Positions 7,297-15,297 of a stretch of 35,401 nucleotides of DNA are shown here, piece after piece. The stretch is taken from contig WGLR01000037.1 in NCBI GenBank assembly GCA_016125475.1, forward strand, positions 1-35,401, in the 5' to 3' direction. The position numbers were made by a program, and so were the translations under genes. Each line of letters opens with the position of its first letter. Position 1 is the first letter of the stretch. This DNA comes from Betaproteobacteria bacterium (GTDB lineage: Bacteria > Pseudomonadota > Gammaproteobacteria > Burkholderiales > Ga0077523). The notes beneath the pieces were generated by a model that had not been told where the DNA came from, did not search any database, and saw only the letters and a list, made by a program, of their open reading frames with translations.

Positions 7297-8712
7297 ATGA
7301 AAATACATCCGGTGATCCTCTGCGGCGGTTCGGGTACGCGTCTCTGGCCACTGTCCCGCAGCGCCTACCCCAAACAATTTCTGCGACTGGCCTCCGACCA
7401 CAGCATGCTGCAGGAGACGCTGCTCCGCCTCGAGGGCCTCGACGACGTCGCCGCACCGATCGTCATCTGTAACGAAGACCACCGTTTCCTCGTGGCCGAA
7501 CAGCTCCGCGCGATCGACGTGCGACCCGAGCGGCTCCTGCTCGAGCCCATGGGCCGCAACACCGCGCCCGCCGTGGCGGCCGCCGCCCTGTCGCTCGCGA
7601 AACAGGATCCGCAGGGGCTCATGCTCGTGCTGCCTTCGGATCACGTCATCAAGGACAAGGCGTCGTTCCACCGCGCGATCCGCCTCGCCGCGGCCGCCGC
7701 GAACGCCGGCATGCTGACGACGTTCGGGATCATCCCCGACGCGCCGGAGACGGGATACGGGTACATCAACCGCGGCGCGACGTTGCCGCGGATCGAGAGT
7801 GCGTTCGCGATCGAGCGCTTCGTCGAGAAGCCGGATCTCGCGACCGCGAAACGCATGGTCGACTCGGGCGAGTACTACTGGAACAGCGGCATGTTCATGC
7901 TGAAGGCCGACGCGTTCCTCGAGGAACTGCGGAGCTTCGTCCCCGACATCGTCACGGCCGTCACCGAGGCACTGGACAACGCGAAGGCCGACATGGATTT
8001 CTGCCGGCTGGACAAGACCGCCTTCGGCAGGTCGCCGTCCATCTCGATCGACTACGCGGTGATGGAGAAGACCCGTCGGGGCGCGGTGATTCCCGCGAAC
8101 ATGGGCTGGAGCGACGTCGGATCCTGGGACGCCCTGTGGGAAATCCAGGACAAGGACGGCGACGGCAACGTGTTCGACGGCGACGTGCTCGCTGCACGGG
8201 TGTCGAACACGTACGTGAAGGCGGAGGACCGGATGGTCGCCGCGGTAGGGGTGCAGGACCTCGTCATTGTCGAGACGTCGGACGCCGTGCTGGTATCGCA
8301 CCGCAACGCGGCCCAGGACGTGAAGACGCTCGTGGACAAGCTGAAGGCCGACGGACGCTCGGAACACATCTTCCACCGCAAGGTGTTCCGGCCGTGGGGT
8401 GCGTACGAGGGCATCGACGCGGGTGACCGCTACCAGGTGAAACGCCTGACCGTGAACCCCGGGCAGAAGCTGTCCCTGCAGCTCCACCATCACCGGGCGG
8501 AGCACTGGGTGGTGGTGACGGGTACCGCGAAGGTGGTGCGCGGCGACGAGGAAATCCTGCTCACCGAGAACCAGTCCATCTACATCCCGCTCGGCGTGAA
8601 GCACCGCCTGGAGAATCCGGGTCTCGTGCCCCTGCAGCTCATCGAGGTCCAGTCGGGCAGCTACCTCGGCGAGGACGACATCGTCCGGTTCGAGGACGTG
8701 TACAACAGGTAG
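7297..8712 (+). CDS. manC: Mannose-1-phosphate guanylyltransferase / mannose-6-phosphate isomerase
   Basis: 471 aa from ATG 7297 (MKIHPVILCGG); the frame is open 54 nt further upstream but that part does not fit the family. The N-terminal nucleotidyltransferase has the signature GGSGTRLWPLSR near residues 10-21, LLEPMGRNTAPA and FVEKPD. The C-terminal cupin isomerase domain, from about residue 365, has RPWGAYEGID, HHHRAEHW and PLGVKHRLENPG. The type II bifunctional enzyme supplies GDP-mannose for exopolysaccharide or O-antigen in the cytoplasm. It appears monocistronic: a sigma-54-like promoter lies upstream and a repeat block downstream. Confidence 0.95.
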   Translation: MKIHPVILCGGSGTRLWPLSRSAYPKQFLRLASDHSMLQETLLRLEGLDDVAAPIVICNEDHRFLVAEQLRAIDVRPERLLLEPMGRNTAPAVAAAALSLAKQDPQGLMLVLPSDHVIKDKASFHRAIRLAAAAANAGMLTTFGIIPDAPETGYGYINRGATLPRIESAFAIERFVEKPDLATAKRMVDSGEYYWNSGMFMLKADAFLEELRSFVPDIVTAVTEALDNAKADMDFCRLDKTAFGRSPSISIDYAVMEKTRRGAVIPANMGWSDVGSWDALWEIQDKDGDGNVFDGDVLAARVSNTYVKAEDRMVAAVGVQDLVIVETSDAVLVSHRNAAQDVKTLVDKLKADGRSEHIFHRKVFRPWGAYEGIDAGDRYQVKRLTVNPGQKLSLQLHHHRAEHWVVVTGTAKVVRGDEEILLTENQSIYIPLGVKHRLENPGLVPLQLIEVQSGSYLGEDDIVRFEDVYNR

Positions 8713-8731
8713 GTTCCAGGTTCCAGGCACG

Positions 8732-9126
8732 CGCAGGGTGCGCGAGCCGCACCGGGCGACGCCCCATCCCTCGCGGAGGGTCTGGCGGGGAACAACGCGT
8801 TGCCTTGTCCGCGTGCGCGGTGCGCACCCTACGGGCCGGCCCCCGCCACGCCAACCCTTCCCCGCAAGTGCGTAGGGTGCGCAAGGCGCACCGGGCGATG
8901 CCCCATCCCACGCGGAGGGTCTGGTGGGGGACAACGCGTTGCCTTGTCCGCGTGCGCGGTGCGCACCCTACGGGCCGGCCCCCCGCCACGCCAATCCTTC
9001 CCCGCAAGTGCGTAGGGTGCGCAAGGCGCACCGGACGACGCCCCATCCCTCGCGGCGGGTCTGGTGGGGGACAACGCGTTGCCTTGTCCGCGTGCGCGGT
9101 GCGCACCCTACGGGCCGGCCCCCCAC
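8732..9126. repeat. Tandem array of 102-bp inverted-repeat elements (locus 2)
   Basis: Three units, at 8732-8833, 8871-8972 and 9011-9112, the last two nearly identical. Each is bounded by CGTAGGGTGCGCA and TGCGCACCCTACG (13-bp terminal inverted repeats; the first unit has CGCAGGGTGCGCG). They are separated by 37-38 bp of conserved spacer (GGGCCGGCCCCCGCCACGCC and neighbouring bases). Period 139-140 bp against 136 at locus 1. Located between manC and the 3' end of the parvulin gene. No coding content; frames through it are repeat artefacts. Confidence 0.88.
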
Positions 9127-9164
9127 CCCAACCCTCCCCCGCATGCGAGGGCGGGGACGCCCCT

Positions 9165-9185
9165 CGCCTATTGCCTATTGCCTAT
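9165..9185. repeat. Heptanucleotide tandem repeat, 3 copies
   Basis: CGCCTAT followed by two TGCCTAT; on the minus strand ATAGGCA, ATAGGCA, ATAGGCG. It begins 18 nt past the parvulin stop codon. A G/C hairpin (about 9130-9157) stands between it and the 102-bp elements, the same order as at 351-403. Confidence 0.8.
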
Positions 9186-9203
9186 TGCTTACCGCCTGCC
9201 GCG

Positions 9204-10091
9204 TCACTTGAGCAGCTTGCCGATCTCCGCGTCGTTGATGCTCACGGGCGTCTTGTTCGTCATGAACGTCAGATAGGCACGCTCCGTCTCCTGTGCGCGC
9301 CGCAGCCGCAGTGCCCCGATGATCTGGTCGCGCACCTCGGTCAGCGGCCGGACGCCCTTCTCCCGCACGTCCTCGAGCTTCACGATGTGCCAGCCCTGAG
9401 GCGTCTTGATCGCGTCGCTCACCTCCCCCTTCTTCATCTTCCCCACGACGTCGCGCAGTTCGGGAATCAGCGTGTTCTCCGCGACCCACCCCATGTCGCC
9501 GCCCTTCGCGGCGCTCTCCTTGTGTTCCGAGTGGGCCTTCGCGAGTGCGGAGAAATCGCTGTTCTTCTTGTGCGCGACGCTGACCAGTGCGTTCACCTTC
9601 GCGAGTGCCTTGGTGTAGCCGGTCTTGTCGGACTCGGGCGGCGCGAGCACGAAGATCTGCTCGAGGTGATACTGCTTCGCCACGGCGAACGCGTCGCGGC
9701 TCTGGTCGTAGGCCGCACGGATCTCCGCCTCGGACGGATACGACGCCGGGGGCCGCGCGACGTTGTTCATGTAGCTCGACACGAGCGCCTGCTCGCGAGC
9801 CCTCTCCATCTGCGCCTCGACCTCGGGTCGCTTCTCCCAGCCCTTCGCACGGGCCTCCGCGGCGAGCGCCTTGCGCAGGAGTTCGGTCCGCACCAGACGA
9901 TCCACGTCGGCAGGGGAATCCGCGAGCTTCGCGCGCGCCTCGGGCGAGGCACTGTCGAGAATCTGTTTCAGTTCGTCGGCGCGAAGGTCGACGTCGCCCA
10001 TCTTCGCGACGACGCCGGCCGGCAGCTTTTCCTGCGCGGCCGCGGTCGTGACCACCGCGAACAGACTCAATACCACCCAGAACCACTTCAT
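9204..10091 (-). CDS. Periplasmic parvulin-type peptidyl-prolyl cis-trans isomerase
   Basis: 295 aa. GGAGGA at 10100-10105 lies 8 nt from the ATG. Residues 1-19 are a signal peptide ending in TAAA-QE. A SurA/PpiC-like N-terminal helical domain (KLPAGVVAKMGDVDLRADEL and the following helices) leads to a parvulin domain at about residues 135-250, with YHLEQIFVL, DFSALAKAHSEH, KGGDMGWVAE, and KMKKGEVSDAIKTPQGWHIVKLEDV. Such proteins help outer-membrane or secreted proteins fold in the periplasm. It is transcribed alone; RidA-family gene is divergent. The family name PpiC or PrsA-like cannot be fixed. Confidence 0.93.
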   Translation of the reverse strand: MKWFWVVLSLFAVVTTAAAQEKLPAGVVAKMGDVDLRADELKQILDSASPEARAKLADSPADVDRLVRTELLRKALAAEARAKGWEKRPEVEAQMERAREQALVSSYMNNVARPPASYPSEAEIRAAYDQSRDAFAVAKQYHLEQIFVLAPPESDKTGYTKALAKVNALVSVAHKKNSDFSALAKAHSEHKESAAKGGDMGWVAENTLIPELRDVVGKMKKGEVSDAIKTPQGWHIVKLEDVREKGVRPLTEVRDQIIGALRLRRAQETERAYLTFMTNKTPVSINDAEIGKLLK

Positions 10092-10246
10092 CGGGGAATT
10101 CCTCCAGTCAGCGAATGAGCGAAACTAACGACCGAATGTTACAGAATTCGGACATGCGGCCTGCCGAACGGACCTCGTCAGGACTTGCCGGGCGCGCGGC
10201 GTGACTGCAAGCTCGCGGCTCCGGTCATCAATGCAAGGAAGCTGCC

Positions 10247-10663
10247 ATGACAGACACGCCGAAAGGAGAAATCCGCCTCATCAACCCCGAAGGTCTCGCG
10301 GACCTCGGCACCTTCTCCCACGTGGCGGAGACGCGCGGAGGACGCACCCTCTACGTGAGCGGACAGCTCGGCTGGGACGCGTCGATGCGCCTCGTCGCGC
10401 CGAACGACCTGGCGGCCCAGACGCAGAAGGCCTTCGAGAACCTCGGCATCGCGCTCGCAGGCGCGGGCGCCACGTTCGGGAACGTCGTCAAGTTCACGAT
10501 CTTCGTGGTGGACATGAAACCGGAGGACCGCATCGTCGTCTCGGACATCCGCAGGAAGTTCGTGGACACCGCCCGTCCGCCCGCCAGCACCCTGATCGGC
10601 GTGTCGTCGCTGATCGTCGAGGGGGCACGGATCGAAATCGAGGCCGTCGCGCTCGTCCCCTGA
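10247..10663 (+). CDS. RidA/YjgF-YER057c-UK114 family protein
   Basis: 138 aa; AAGGAA at 10235-10240 precedes the ATG by 6 nt. The fold signature is clear: TLYVSGQLGWD, QTQKAFENLGIALAGAGATFGNVVKFTIFVVDM and a C-terminal RIEIEAVALVP. Canonical RidA uses an arginine in the PARS motif to hydrolyse enamine/imine intermediates; here the aligned segment reads PPASTL, with serine at position 114, so the residue is missing and 2-aminoacrylate deaminase activity is doubtful. It likely belongs to one of the Rid subfamilies of other function. A hairpin follows the stop codon. Confidence 0.9.
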   Translation: MTDTPKGEIRLINPEGLADLGTFSHVAETRGGRTLYVSGQLGWDASMRLVAPNDLAAQTQKAFENLGIALAGAGATFGNVVKFTIFVVDMKPEDRIVVSDIRRKFVDTARPPASTLIGVSSLIVEGARIEIEAVALVP

Positions 10664-10669
10664 GCCCGC

Positions 10670-10692
10670 CCCGGGCGCCGCGCCCGGGCTTT
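10670..10692 (+). terminator. Putative terminator after the RidA-family gene
   Basis: An 8-bp stem CCCGGGCG / CGCCCGGG with a 3-nt loop, followed by CTTT. It starts 7 nt after the stop codon. The T-run is short, so termination may be partial. The end of the hairpin borders the bio promoter. Confidence 0.5.
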
Positions 10693-10718
10693 GCGTCACC
10701 CCTGTCAAACGATATCAT
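10691..10718 (+). promoter_or_regulatory. Candidate sigma-70 promoter of the biotin operon
   Basis: TTGCGT at 10691-10696 and TATCAT at 10713-10718 with a 16-nt spacer. The -10 box matches five of six consensus bases, the -35 only the TTG. The -10 lies inside the BirA-like palindrome at 10702-10734, the arrangement expected for repression of biotin genes. Confidence 0.5.
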
Positions 10719-10734
10719 CCGCTCGATTTGACAA
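10702..10734 (+). promoter_or_regulatory. BirA-type biotin operator
   Basis: CTGTCAAAC, 15 nt, then ATTTGACAA: the core TGTCAAA / TTTGACA is a perfect inverted repeat. The half-site size and 15-nt spacing agree with the proteobacterial BirA operator (TTGTnAACC, 15-16 nt, inverse), with the inner CC replaced by AC. It stands directly upstream of bioB and covers the presumed -10 box, so biotinoyl-AMP-loaded BirA would block transcription of bioBFAD. Confidence 0.7.
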
Positions 10735-10750
10735 CTCACCGGATGCCGTG

Positions 10751-11746
10751 ATGACGCCCCTCGACACGCCCGTTCCGCCCCCTTCCGCGAAGTCCGCGAT
10801 CCAGGACGCACCCGTCGCGCGCTGGAGCGTCGCGGCGGTGGAAGAACTGCTGGCCCTGCCCTTCCCCGAACTCCTCTACCGTGCGCAGTGCGTGCACCGC
10901 GAGCACTTCGACCCGACACGCGTCCAGCTCTCGACGCTGCTCTCCGTGAAGACCGGCGGCTGCCCCGAGGACTGCGCCTACTGCCCGCAGTCGCGCCGCT
11001 TCGACACGGGGGTCGAGGACGAGGCCGTGCTGCCGCTCGACGACGTGCTCGACGCCGCGCGCGCCGCGAAGGCTGCGGGGGCGACACGCTTCTGCATGGG
11101 CGCCGCCTGGCGCGGCCCGAAGCAGAAGGACCTCGACCCCGTGCTCGAGATGGTGACGGCCGTGAAGGCCCTCGGCATGGAGACCTGCGCGACGCTGGGC
11201 CTGCTGCGCGACGGTCAGGCGGAACAGCTGAGGGCTGCGGGCCTCGACTACTACAACCACAACCTCGACACCTCGCCGGACTTCTACGGCGACATCATCT
11301 CGACGCGCACCTACCGCGACCGCCTGGACACGCTGGAACGCGTGCGCGGTGCGGGCATCAGCGTCTGCTGCGGCGGCATCGTCGGCATGGGCGAGGACAC
11401 GCACGACCGTGCGGGACTGATCGCGCAGCTCGCCAGCCTCGACCCCTATCCCGAGTCCGTGCCGATCAACGCACTCGTGCAGGTCGAGGGCACACCGCTC
11501 AACGGCCGCTCGCCGGTCGATCCGCTCGACTTCGTGCGCATGATCGCGGCGGCGCGGATCACGATGCCGAAGGCGTACGTGCGCCTGTCCGCCGGCCGTT
11601 CGCAGATGACCGACGAGGCACAGGCGCTGTGCTTCCTCGCCGGTGCCAATTCCATCTTCTACGGCGACCGGCTGCTCACGACGGGCAATCCGGAGGCGGA
11701 CAGGGATCGCGCCCTGCTCGACCGCCTCGGGATGCGCCCCCTCTGA
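10751..11746 (+). CDS. bioB: Biotin synthase
   Basis: 331 aa from ATG 10751. The frame is open 60 nt upstream, but that part spans the operator. Radical-SAM cysteines C71, C75 and C78 are in [13 protein letters not shown]. The [2Fe-2S] cluster ligands of the family are seen in [19 protein letters not shown] and [10 protein letters not shown], plus the arginine of [10 protein letters not shown]. The enzyme inserts sulfur into dethiobiotin, the last step of biotin synthesis. It has about 18 more N-terminal residues before the CxxxCxxC motif than the E. coli protein. First gene of the bio operon. Confidence 0.97.
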   Translation: MTPLDTPVPPPSAKSAIQDAPVARWSVAAVEELLALPFPELLYRAQCVHREHFDPTRVQLSTLLSVKTGGCPEDCAYCPQSRRFDTGVEDEAVLPLDDVLDAARAAKAAGATRFCMGAAWRGPKQKDLDPVLEMVTAVKALGMETCATLGLLRDGQAEQLRAAGLDYYNHNLDTSPDFYGDIISTRTYRDRLDTLERVRGAGISVCCGGIVGMGEDTHDRAGLIAQLASLDPYPESVPINALVQVEGTPLNGRSPVDPLDFVRMIAAARITMPKAYVRLSAGRSQMTDEAQALCFLAGANSIFYGDRLLTTGNPEADRDRALLDRLGMRPL

Positions 11747-11748
11747 GC

Positions 11749-12915
11749 GTGCGGGACTTCCGGGCCGCGCTCGCCGCACTCGATGCGGACGGCATCCGGC
11801 GCAAGCGCCGCGTCGTGTCGGGCCCCCAGGGCCCCGTGCTCGACGTCGACGGCGAGGCGCTCCTGGCATTCGCGTCGAACGACTACCTCGGACTCGCGTC
11901 CCACCCGAAGATCGCGGCCGCGGCCGCGGACGCGATCCGGCGCTGCGGCGTGGGTGGCGCGGCGTCCCATCTGATCTCGGGTCACCACGAGGAACACGAG
12001 CGGGCCGAATCGGCGCTCGCACGCTTCGTCGGCACGCCCCGAGCCCTGCTGTTCTCCTCGGGCTACATGGCGAACACGGGCGTGATCCCCGCACTCGTGG
12101 GCCGCGGGGACGCCGTGTTCTCCGACGCCCTGAATCACGCGTGCATCATCGACGGCGCGCGCCTGTCCCGCGCGGACGTGAACGTCTATCCGCACGCCGA
12201 CATGAACGCGCTCGAGGACCTGCTGGCCCGTTCGTCCGCGCGCAACCGGCTCGTCGTGTCCGATGCCGTGTTCAGCATGGACGGCGACGTGGCCCCGATC
12301 GCGGATCTCCTCGCACTGTGCGAACGCCACGACGCGCTGCTGCTGCTCGACGATGCACACGGATTCGGCGTGCTCGGCCCCGATGGTCGCGGAACCGTCG
12401 CCCGCGCCGGTGTGGTCTCCGACCGGATCGTCTATCTCGGCACGCTCGGCAAGGCCGCCGGCGTCGCGGGTGCGTTCATCGCCGGCGACGCGGATCTCGT
12501 CGAGTGGCTCGTGCAGCGTGCCCGCACCTACGTGTTCACGACCGCGATGCCCCCGATGGTCGCCGCCGCCGTGCGCGCCGCGGTCGACGTGATCGCGACC
12601 GAAGGCTGGCGGCGGGAGCGTCTCGACGCCCACGCGCGAACGCTGCGCGAAGGTCTCGACGGCAGCCGGTGGCCCCTGCTGCCTTCCGAAACCGCCATTC
12701 ACCCCGTCATCGTCGGCGCGAACGATCTCGCCATGCAGCTCATGCAGGCGCTGCGTGCGCGCGGACTCTGGGTCCCCGCGATTCGCCCGCCCACGGTCCC
12801 GGCCGGCACCGCCCGCCTGCGGATCTCGCTGTCCGCGAATCACTCGGGCGACGACGTGCGCAGGCTCGTGGACGCGCTCGCCACGCTCGCGGACGAAACG
12901 CGGACCGCGGCATGA
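11749..12915 (+). CDS. bioF: 8-amino-7-oxononanoate synthase
   Basis: 388 aa from GTG 11749, two bases after the bioB stop. PLP enzyme of the alpha-oxoamine synthase family: [40 protein letters not shown], the aspartate motif [13 protein letters not shown], and the Schiff-base lysine K235 in [11 protein letters not shown]. It condenses pimeloyl-ACP/CoA with L-alanine. The GTG start fits the family's N-terminal end, with ATG of bioA overlapping its stop (12912-12915). Confidence 0.96.
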   Translation: MRDFRAALAALDADGIRRKRRVVSGPQGPVLDVDGEALLAFASNDYLGLASHPKIAAAAADAIRRCGVGGAASHLISGHHEEHERAESALARFVGTPRALLFSSGYMANTGVIPALVGRGDAVFSDALNHACIIDGARLSRADVNVYPHADMNALEDLLARSSARNRLVVSDAVFSMDGDVAPIADLLALCERHDALLLLDDAHGFGVLGPDGRGTVARAGVVSDRIVYLGTLGKAAGVAGAFIAGDADLVEWLVQRARTYVFTTAMPPMVAAAVRAAVDVIATEGWRRERLDAHARTLREGLDGSRWPLLPSETAIHPVIVGANDLAMQLMQALRARGLWVPAIRPPTVPAGTARLRISLSANHSGDDVRRLVDALATLADETRTAA

Positions 12916-14243
12916 CGCCCCCGCCGCGCGGCGTCCCGGGCAGCGGCAACGCCGGCCTCGTCGCACGCAGCCTGCGCGCCGTCTGGCATCCGGCCACGCA
13001 GATGAAGACGCACGAGACCGTGCCGCTGATTCCGATGGTGGCGGGCGACGGTCCGTGGCTCGTCGACGCCGACGGCAGACGCTATCTCGACGCGATCAGT
13101 TCGTGGTGGGTCAACCTGTTCGGTCACCGCGAACCGCGGATCTCCGGGGCGATCCGCGACCAGCTCGACCGCATCGAGCACGTGATGCTCGCGGGATTCA
13201 CGCACGAGCCCGTGATCCGCCTGTCCGAGGCGCTCGGTGCGCTCACGGAGGGGCAACTCGGCCACGCGTTCTACGCGTCCGACGGCGCCTCCGCGACCGA
13301 GATCGCGCTCAAGATGAGTGCGCATTTCTGGCGCAACGCCGGGAAGCCCGGCAAGAACCGCTTCCTGAGCGTGGCCGGCGGCTACCACGGCGAAACGCTC
13401 GGTGCGCTCGGCGTGACCGACGTGCCGCTGTTCCGGACCGCCTACGAGCCGCTGCTGCGCGCAGCCACGACGATGCCGTCGCCCGACGCGCGTGACGAAG
13501 TCGCGGCGACCCGGGCGGCCGACGCCGTGGACCGCCATCTCGCCGAGCACGCGGACAGCGTCGCCGCGATCGTCGTCGAGCCGCTGGTGCAGTGCGCCGG
13601 CGGCATGGCCATGCACGCGCCCGCCTACATCCGGCGCCTGCGCGCGTGCTGCGACCGGCACGACGTGCATCTGATCGCGGACGAGATCGCCGTCGGGTTC
13701 GGCCGCACCGGGACGATGTTCGCGCACGAGCAGGCCGGCATACGGCCCGACTTCCTCTGCCTCTCGAAAGGCATCACGGGCGGGTTTCTCCCGCTGTCGG
13801 TGGTGCTCACGCGCGACACGATCTACGAGGCGTTCTACGACGACAGCGCGGCGCGCGCGTTCCTGCACTCGCACTCGTACACGGGCAACCCGCTCGCGTG
13901 CAGCGCGGCGCTCGCGGTGCTAGACATCTTCCGGGACGACGACGTGATCGCGCGCAATCGCGAACGCGCGCAGCGCTTCGACGCACTCGCCCAGCCCCTG
14001 CGCGACGACCCCCGCGTGTCGGCGTTCCGGCGGACCGGGATGATCTGGGCATTCGACGTGCCCGGTGCACCCCGGGGGTTCGCGCGCACCTTCGCGCACG
14101 CGGCCCTCGAAGCAGGCGTCCTGCTCGTGCCGCTCGGACGCACGGTCTATTTCATGCCGCCGTACGTCGTCGAAGACGAGGCCTTCGCGCACATCGTGGA
14201 CACGACCCGCCACGCACTCGCGCGCGCGTGCCCGGGCGCATGA
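12912..14243 (+). CDS. bioA: Adenosylmethionine-8-amino-7-oxononanoate transaminase
   Basis: 443 aa. Class III PLP aminotransferase with [10 protein letters not shown] near the N terminus, [15 protein letters not shown], the glycine-rich [11 protein letters not shown], the PLP aspartate in [15 protein letters not shown] and the Schiff-base lysine K286 in [23 protein letters not shown] and HSYTGNP are typical of BioA rather than other class III enzymes. It makes 7,8-diaminopelargonate using SAM as amino donor. ATGA overlaps on both sides (with bioF and bioD) show tight translational coupling. Confidence 0.97.
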   Translation: MTPPPRGVPGSGNAGLVARSLRAVWHPATQMKTHETVPLIPMVAGDGPWLVDADGRRYLDAISSWWVNLFGHREPRISGAIRDQLDRIEHVMLAGFTHEPVIRLSEALGALTEGQLGHAFYASDGASATEIALKMSAHFWRNAGKPGKNRFLSVAGGYHGETLGALGVTDVPLFRTAYEPLLRAATTMPSPDARDEVAATRAADAVDRHLAEHADSVAAIVVEPLVQCAGGMAMHAPAYIRRLRACCDRHDVHLIADEIAVGFGRTGTMFAHEQAGIRPDFLCLSKGITGGFLPLSVVLTRDTIYEAFYDDSAARAFLHSHSYTGNPLACSAALAVLDIFRDDDVIARNRERAQRFDALAQPLRDDPRVSAFRRTGMIWAFDVPGAPRGFARTFAHAALEAGVLLVPLGRTVYFMPPYVVEDEAFAHIVDTTRHALARACPGA

Positions 14244-14917
14244 CCTCGCCCCGGGGCTTCTTCGTGACGGGCACCGACACGGAAGTCGGCAAGACGCTCG
14301 TGGCCGCCGCACTGATGCACGCGCTGCGCCGCCGGAATCGGTCCGTGATCGGAATGAAGCCCGTGGCAGCGGGAGGCGAGTGGTCGAACGGCACCGTGCG
14401 CAACGAGGACGTCGACACGCTGCGGGCCGCGGCCACCGTGGTCTGCGACGACGACGCCACGCACCCGTACGTGTTCCGCGAACCGATCGCGCCGCACATC
14501 GCGTCGGAGCGTGAAGGGCGGCCGATCGAACTCCGGACGATCCTGGCGAGTTTCGCGACGCTCGCGAAGCGCGCGGACGTCGTCGTGGTGGAAGGCGCCG
14601 GCGGTTTCCTCGTGCCGCTCAACGCGCGCGAGACATTCGCCGATCTCGCGACGGCCCTTGGCCTCCCGGTCGTGCTCGTCGTCGGCATGCGCCTGGGCTG
14701 CATCAATCACGCCCTGCTCACGCAGGAAGCGATCCTCGCGCGGGGCCTGTCGTTCGCGGGCTGGGTCGCGAATCACGTCACGAAGGACATGCCGGTGCGC
14801 GCGGAGAACGTCGCGACGCTGCGCGAGCGCCTGCGCGCACCACTGCTTGCGGAGATCCCTCACAGCGACCGACCCGACCCCGCGACCACGCGCGTGGAGG
14901 TACCGGGCGACGCGTGA
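14240..14917 (+). CDS. bioD: Dethiobiotin synthetase
   Basis: 225 aa. P-loop GTDTEVGKT at residues 11-19 with K18, the substrate motif MKPVAAGG, PIAPHIASE and the catalytic stretch VVVEGAGGFLVPLN are all canonical. It forms the ureido ring of dethiobiotin from diaminopelargonate, CO2 and ATP. Last gene of the operon. No bioC or bioH follows, so pimeloyl-ACP synthesis genes lie elsewhere. The convergent HiPIP gene ends 21 nt away; no terminator with a U-tract separates them. Confidence 0.96.
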   Translation: MTSPRGFFVTGTDTEVGKTLVAAALMHALRRRNRSVIGMKPVAAGGEWSNGTVRNEDVDTLRAAATVVCDDDATHPYVFREPIAPHIASEREGRPIELRTILASFATLAKRADVVVVEGAGGFLVPLNARETFADLATALGLPVVLVVGMRLGCINHALLTQEAILARGLSFAGWVANHVTKDMPVRAENVATLRERLRAPLLAEIPHSDRPDPATTRVEVPGDA

Positions 14918-14938
14918 GCACGCGTGCCGGACGCCGCG

Positions 14939-15226
14939 TCAGCCCATGGACGCCGGCACCCACTGGGTGCACCAGCCGTTCGGGCTCACGGGCCCTTCGA
15001 GGATCACGCACTCGCCGTGGCCCTGGTACAGCACGCACTTCGCGCAGCTTCTGCCGAGGTACGGTTCGTCCCGGTAGCCGACCTCTTCGCGCGTGCGACG
15101 ACGCAGCGCATCCTTCGGCTTCGGCCGCTCGACCGCGGCGACCGTCCCCGCCATCGCGGCCGAGGCAGCCACCGCGCAACGACCCAGGAAACGCCGACGT
15201 CCTCTGCCCGATTCGTTTCCGTTCAT
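14939..15226 (-). CDS. hip: High-potential iron-sulfur protein (HiPIP)
   Basis: 95 aa; GGAGGG at 15235-15240, 8 nt before ATG. Twin-arginine signal GRGRRRFLGR at residues 7-16 followed by a hydrophobic alanine-rich segment, so export as a folded holoprotein is expected. The mature end carries four cysteines C61, C64, C73 and C86 (SCAKCVLYQG, GECVILEG, NGWCTQW), the short HiPIP pattern that holds one [4Fe-4S] cluster. HiPIPs carry single electrons in the periplasm at high potential. It lies downstream of the amidohydrolase gene; a strong terminator stands between the two, so it may have its own promoter or rely on read-through. Confidence 0.9.
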   Translation of the reverse strand: MNGNESGRGRRRFLGRCAVAASAAMAGTVAAVERPKPKDALRRRTREEVGYRDEPYLGRSCAKCVLYQGHGECVILEGPVSPNGWCTQWVPASMG

Positions 15227-15246
15227 GATGACGGCCCTCCGGGGTG

Positions 15247-15282
15247 AAAAAAACGGCGCAGGAGCCGGAGCTCCCGCGCCGT
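15247..15282 (-). terminator. Rho-independent terminator after the amidohydrolase gene
   Basis: On the minus strand: ACGGCGC, mismatch, GGAGC, short loop, GCTCC, mismatch, GCGCCGT, then seven T. Total stem about 13 bp with one mismatch. It ends 16 nt past the stop of the 16821-15298 gene and 20 nt before the HiPIP start codon. Confidence 0.85.
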
Positions 15283-15297
15283 GTCGCGCGACCGCGC

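Noticed and set aside
7228-8934. 568-codon frame opposite to manC and the repeats
   Set aside because: Antisense to an unmistakable ManC-type enzyme; its end is translated 102-bp repeat.
8732-9112. CRISPR or integron attachment array
   Set aside because: 102-bp inverted-repeat units with conserved spacer, no integrase and no cas genes.
14918-14938. Terminator between bioD and the HiPIP gene
   Set aside because: GCACGCGTGC is a short palindrome without loop or T-run.
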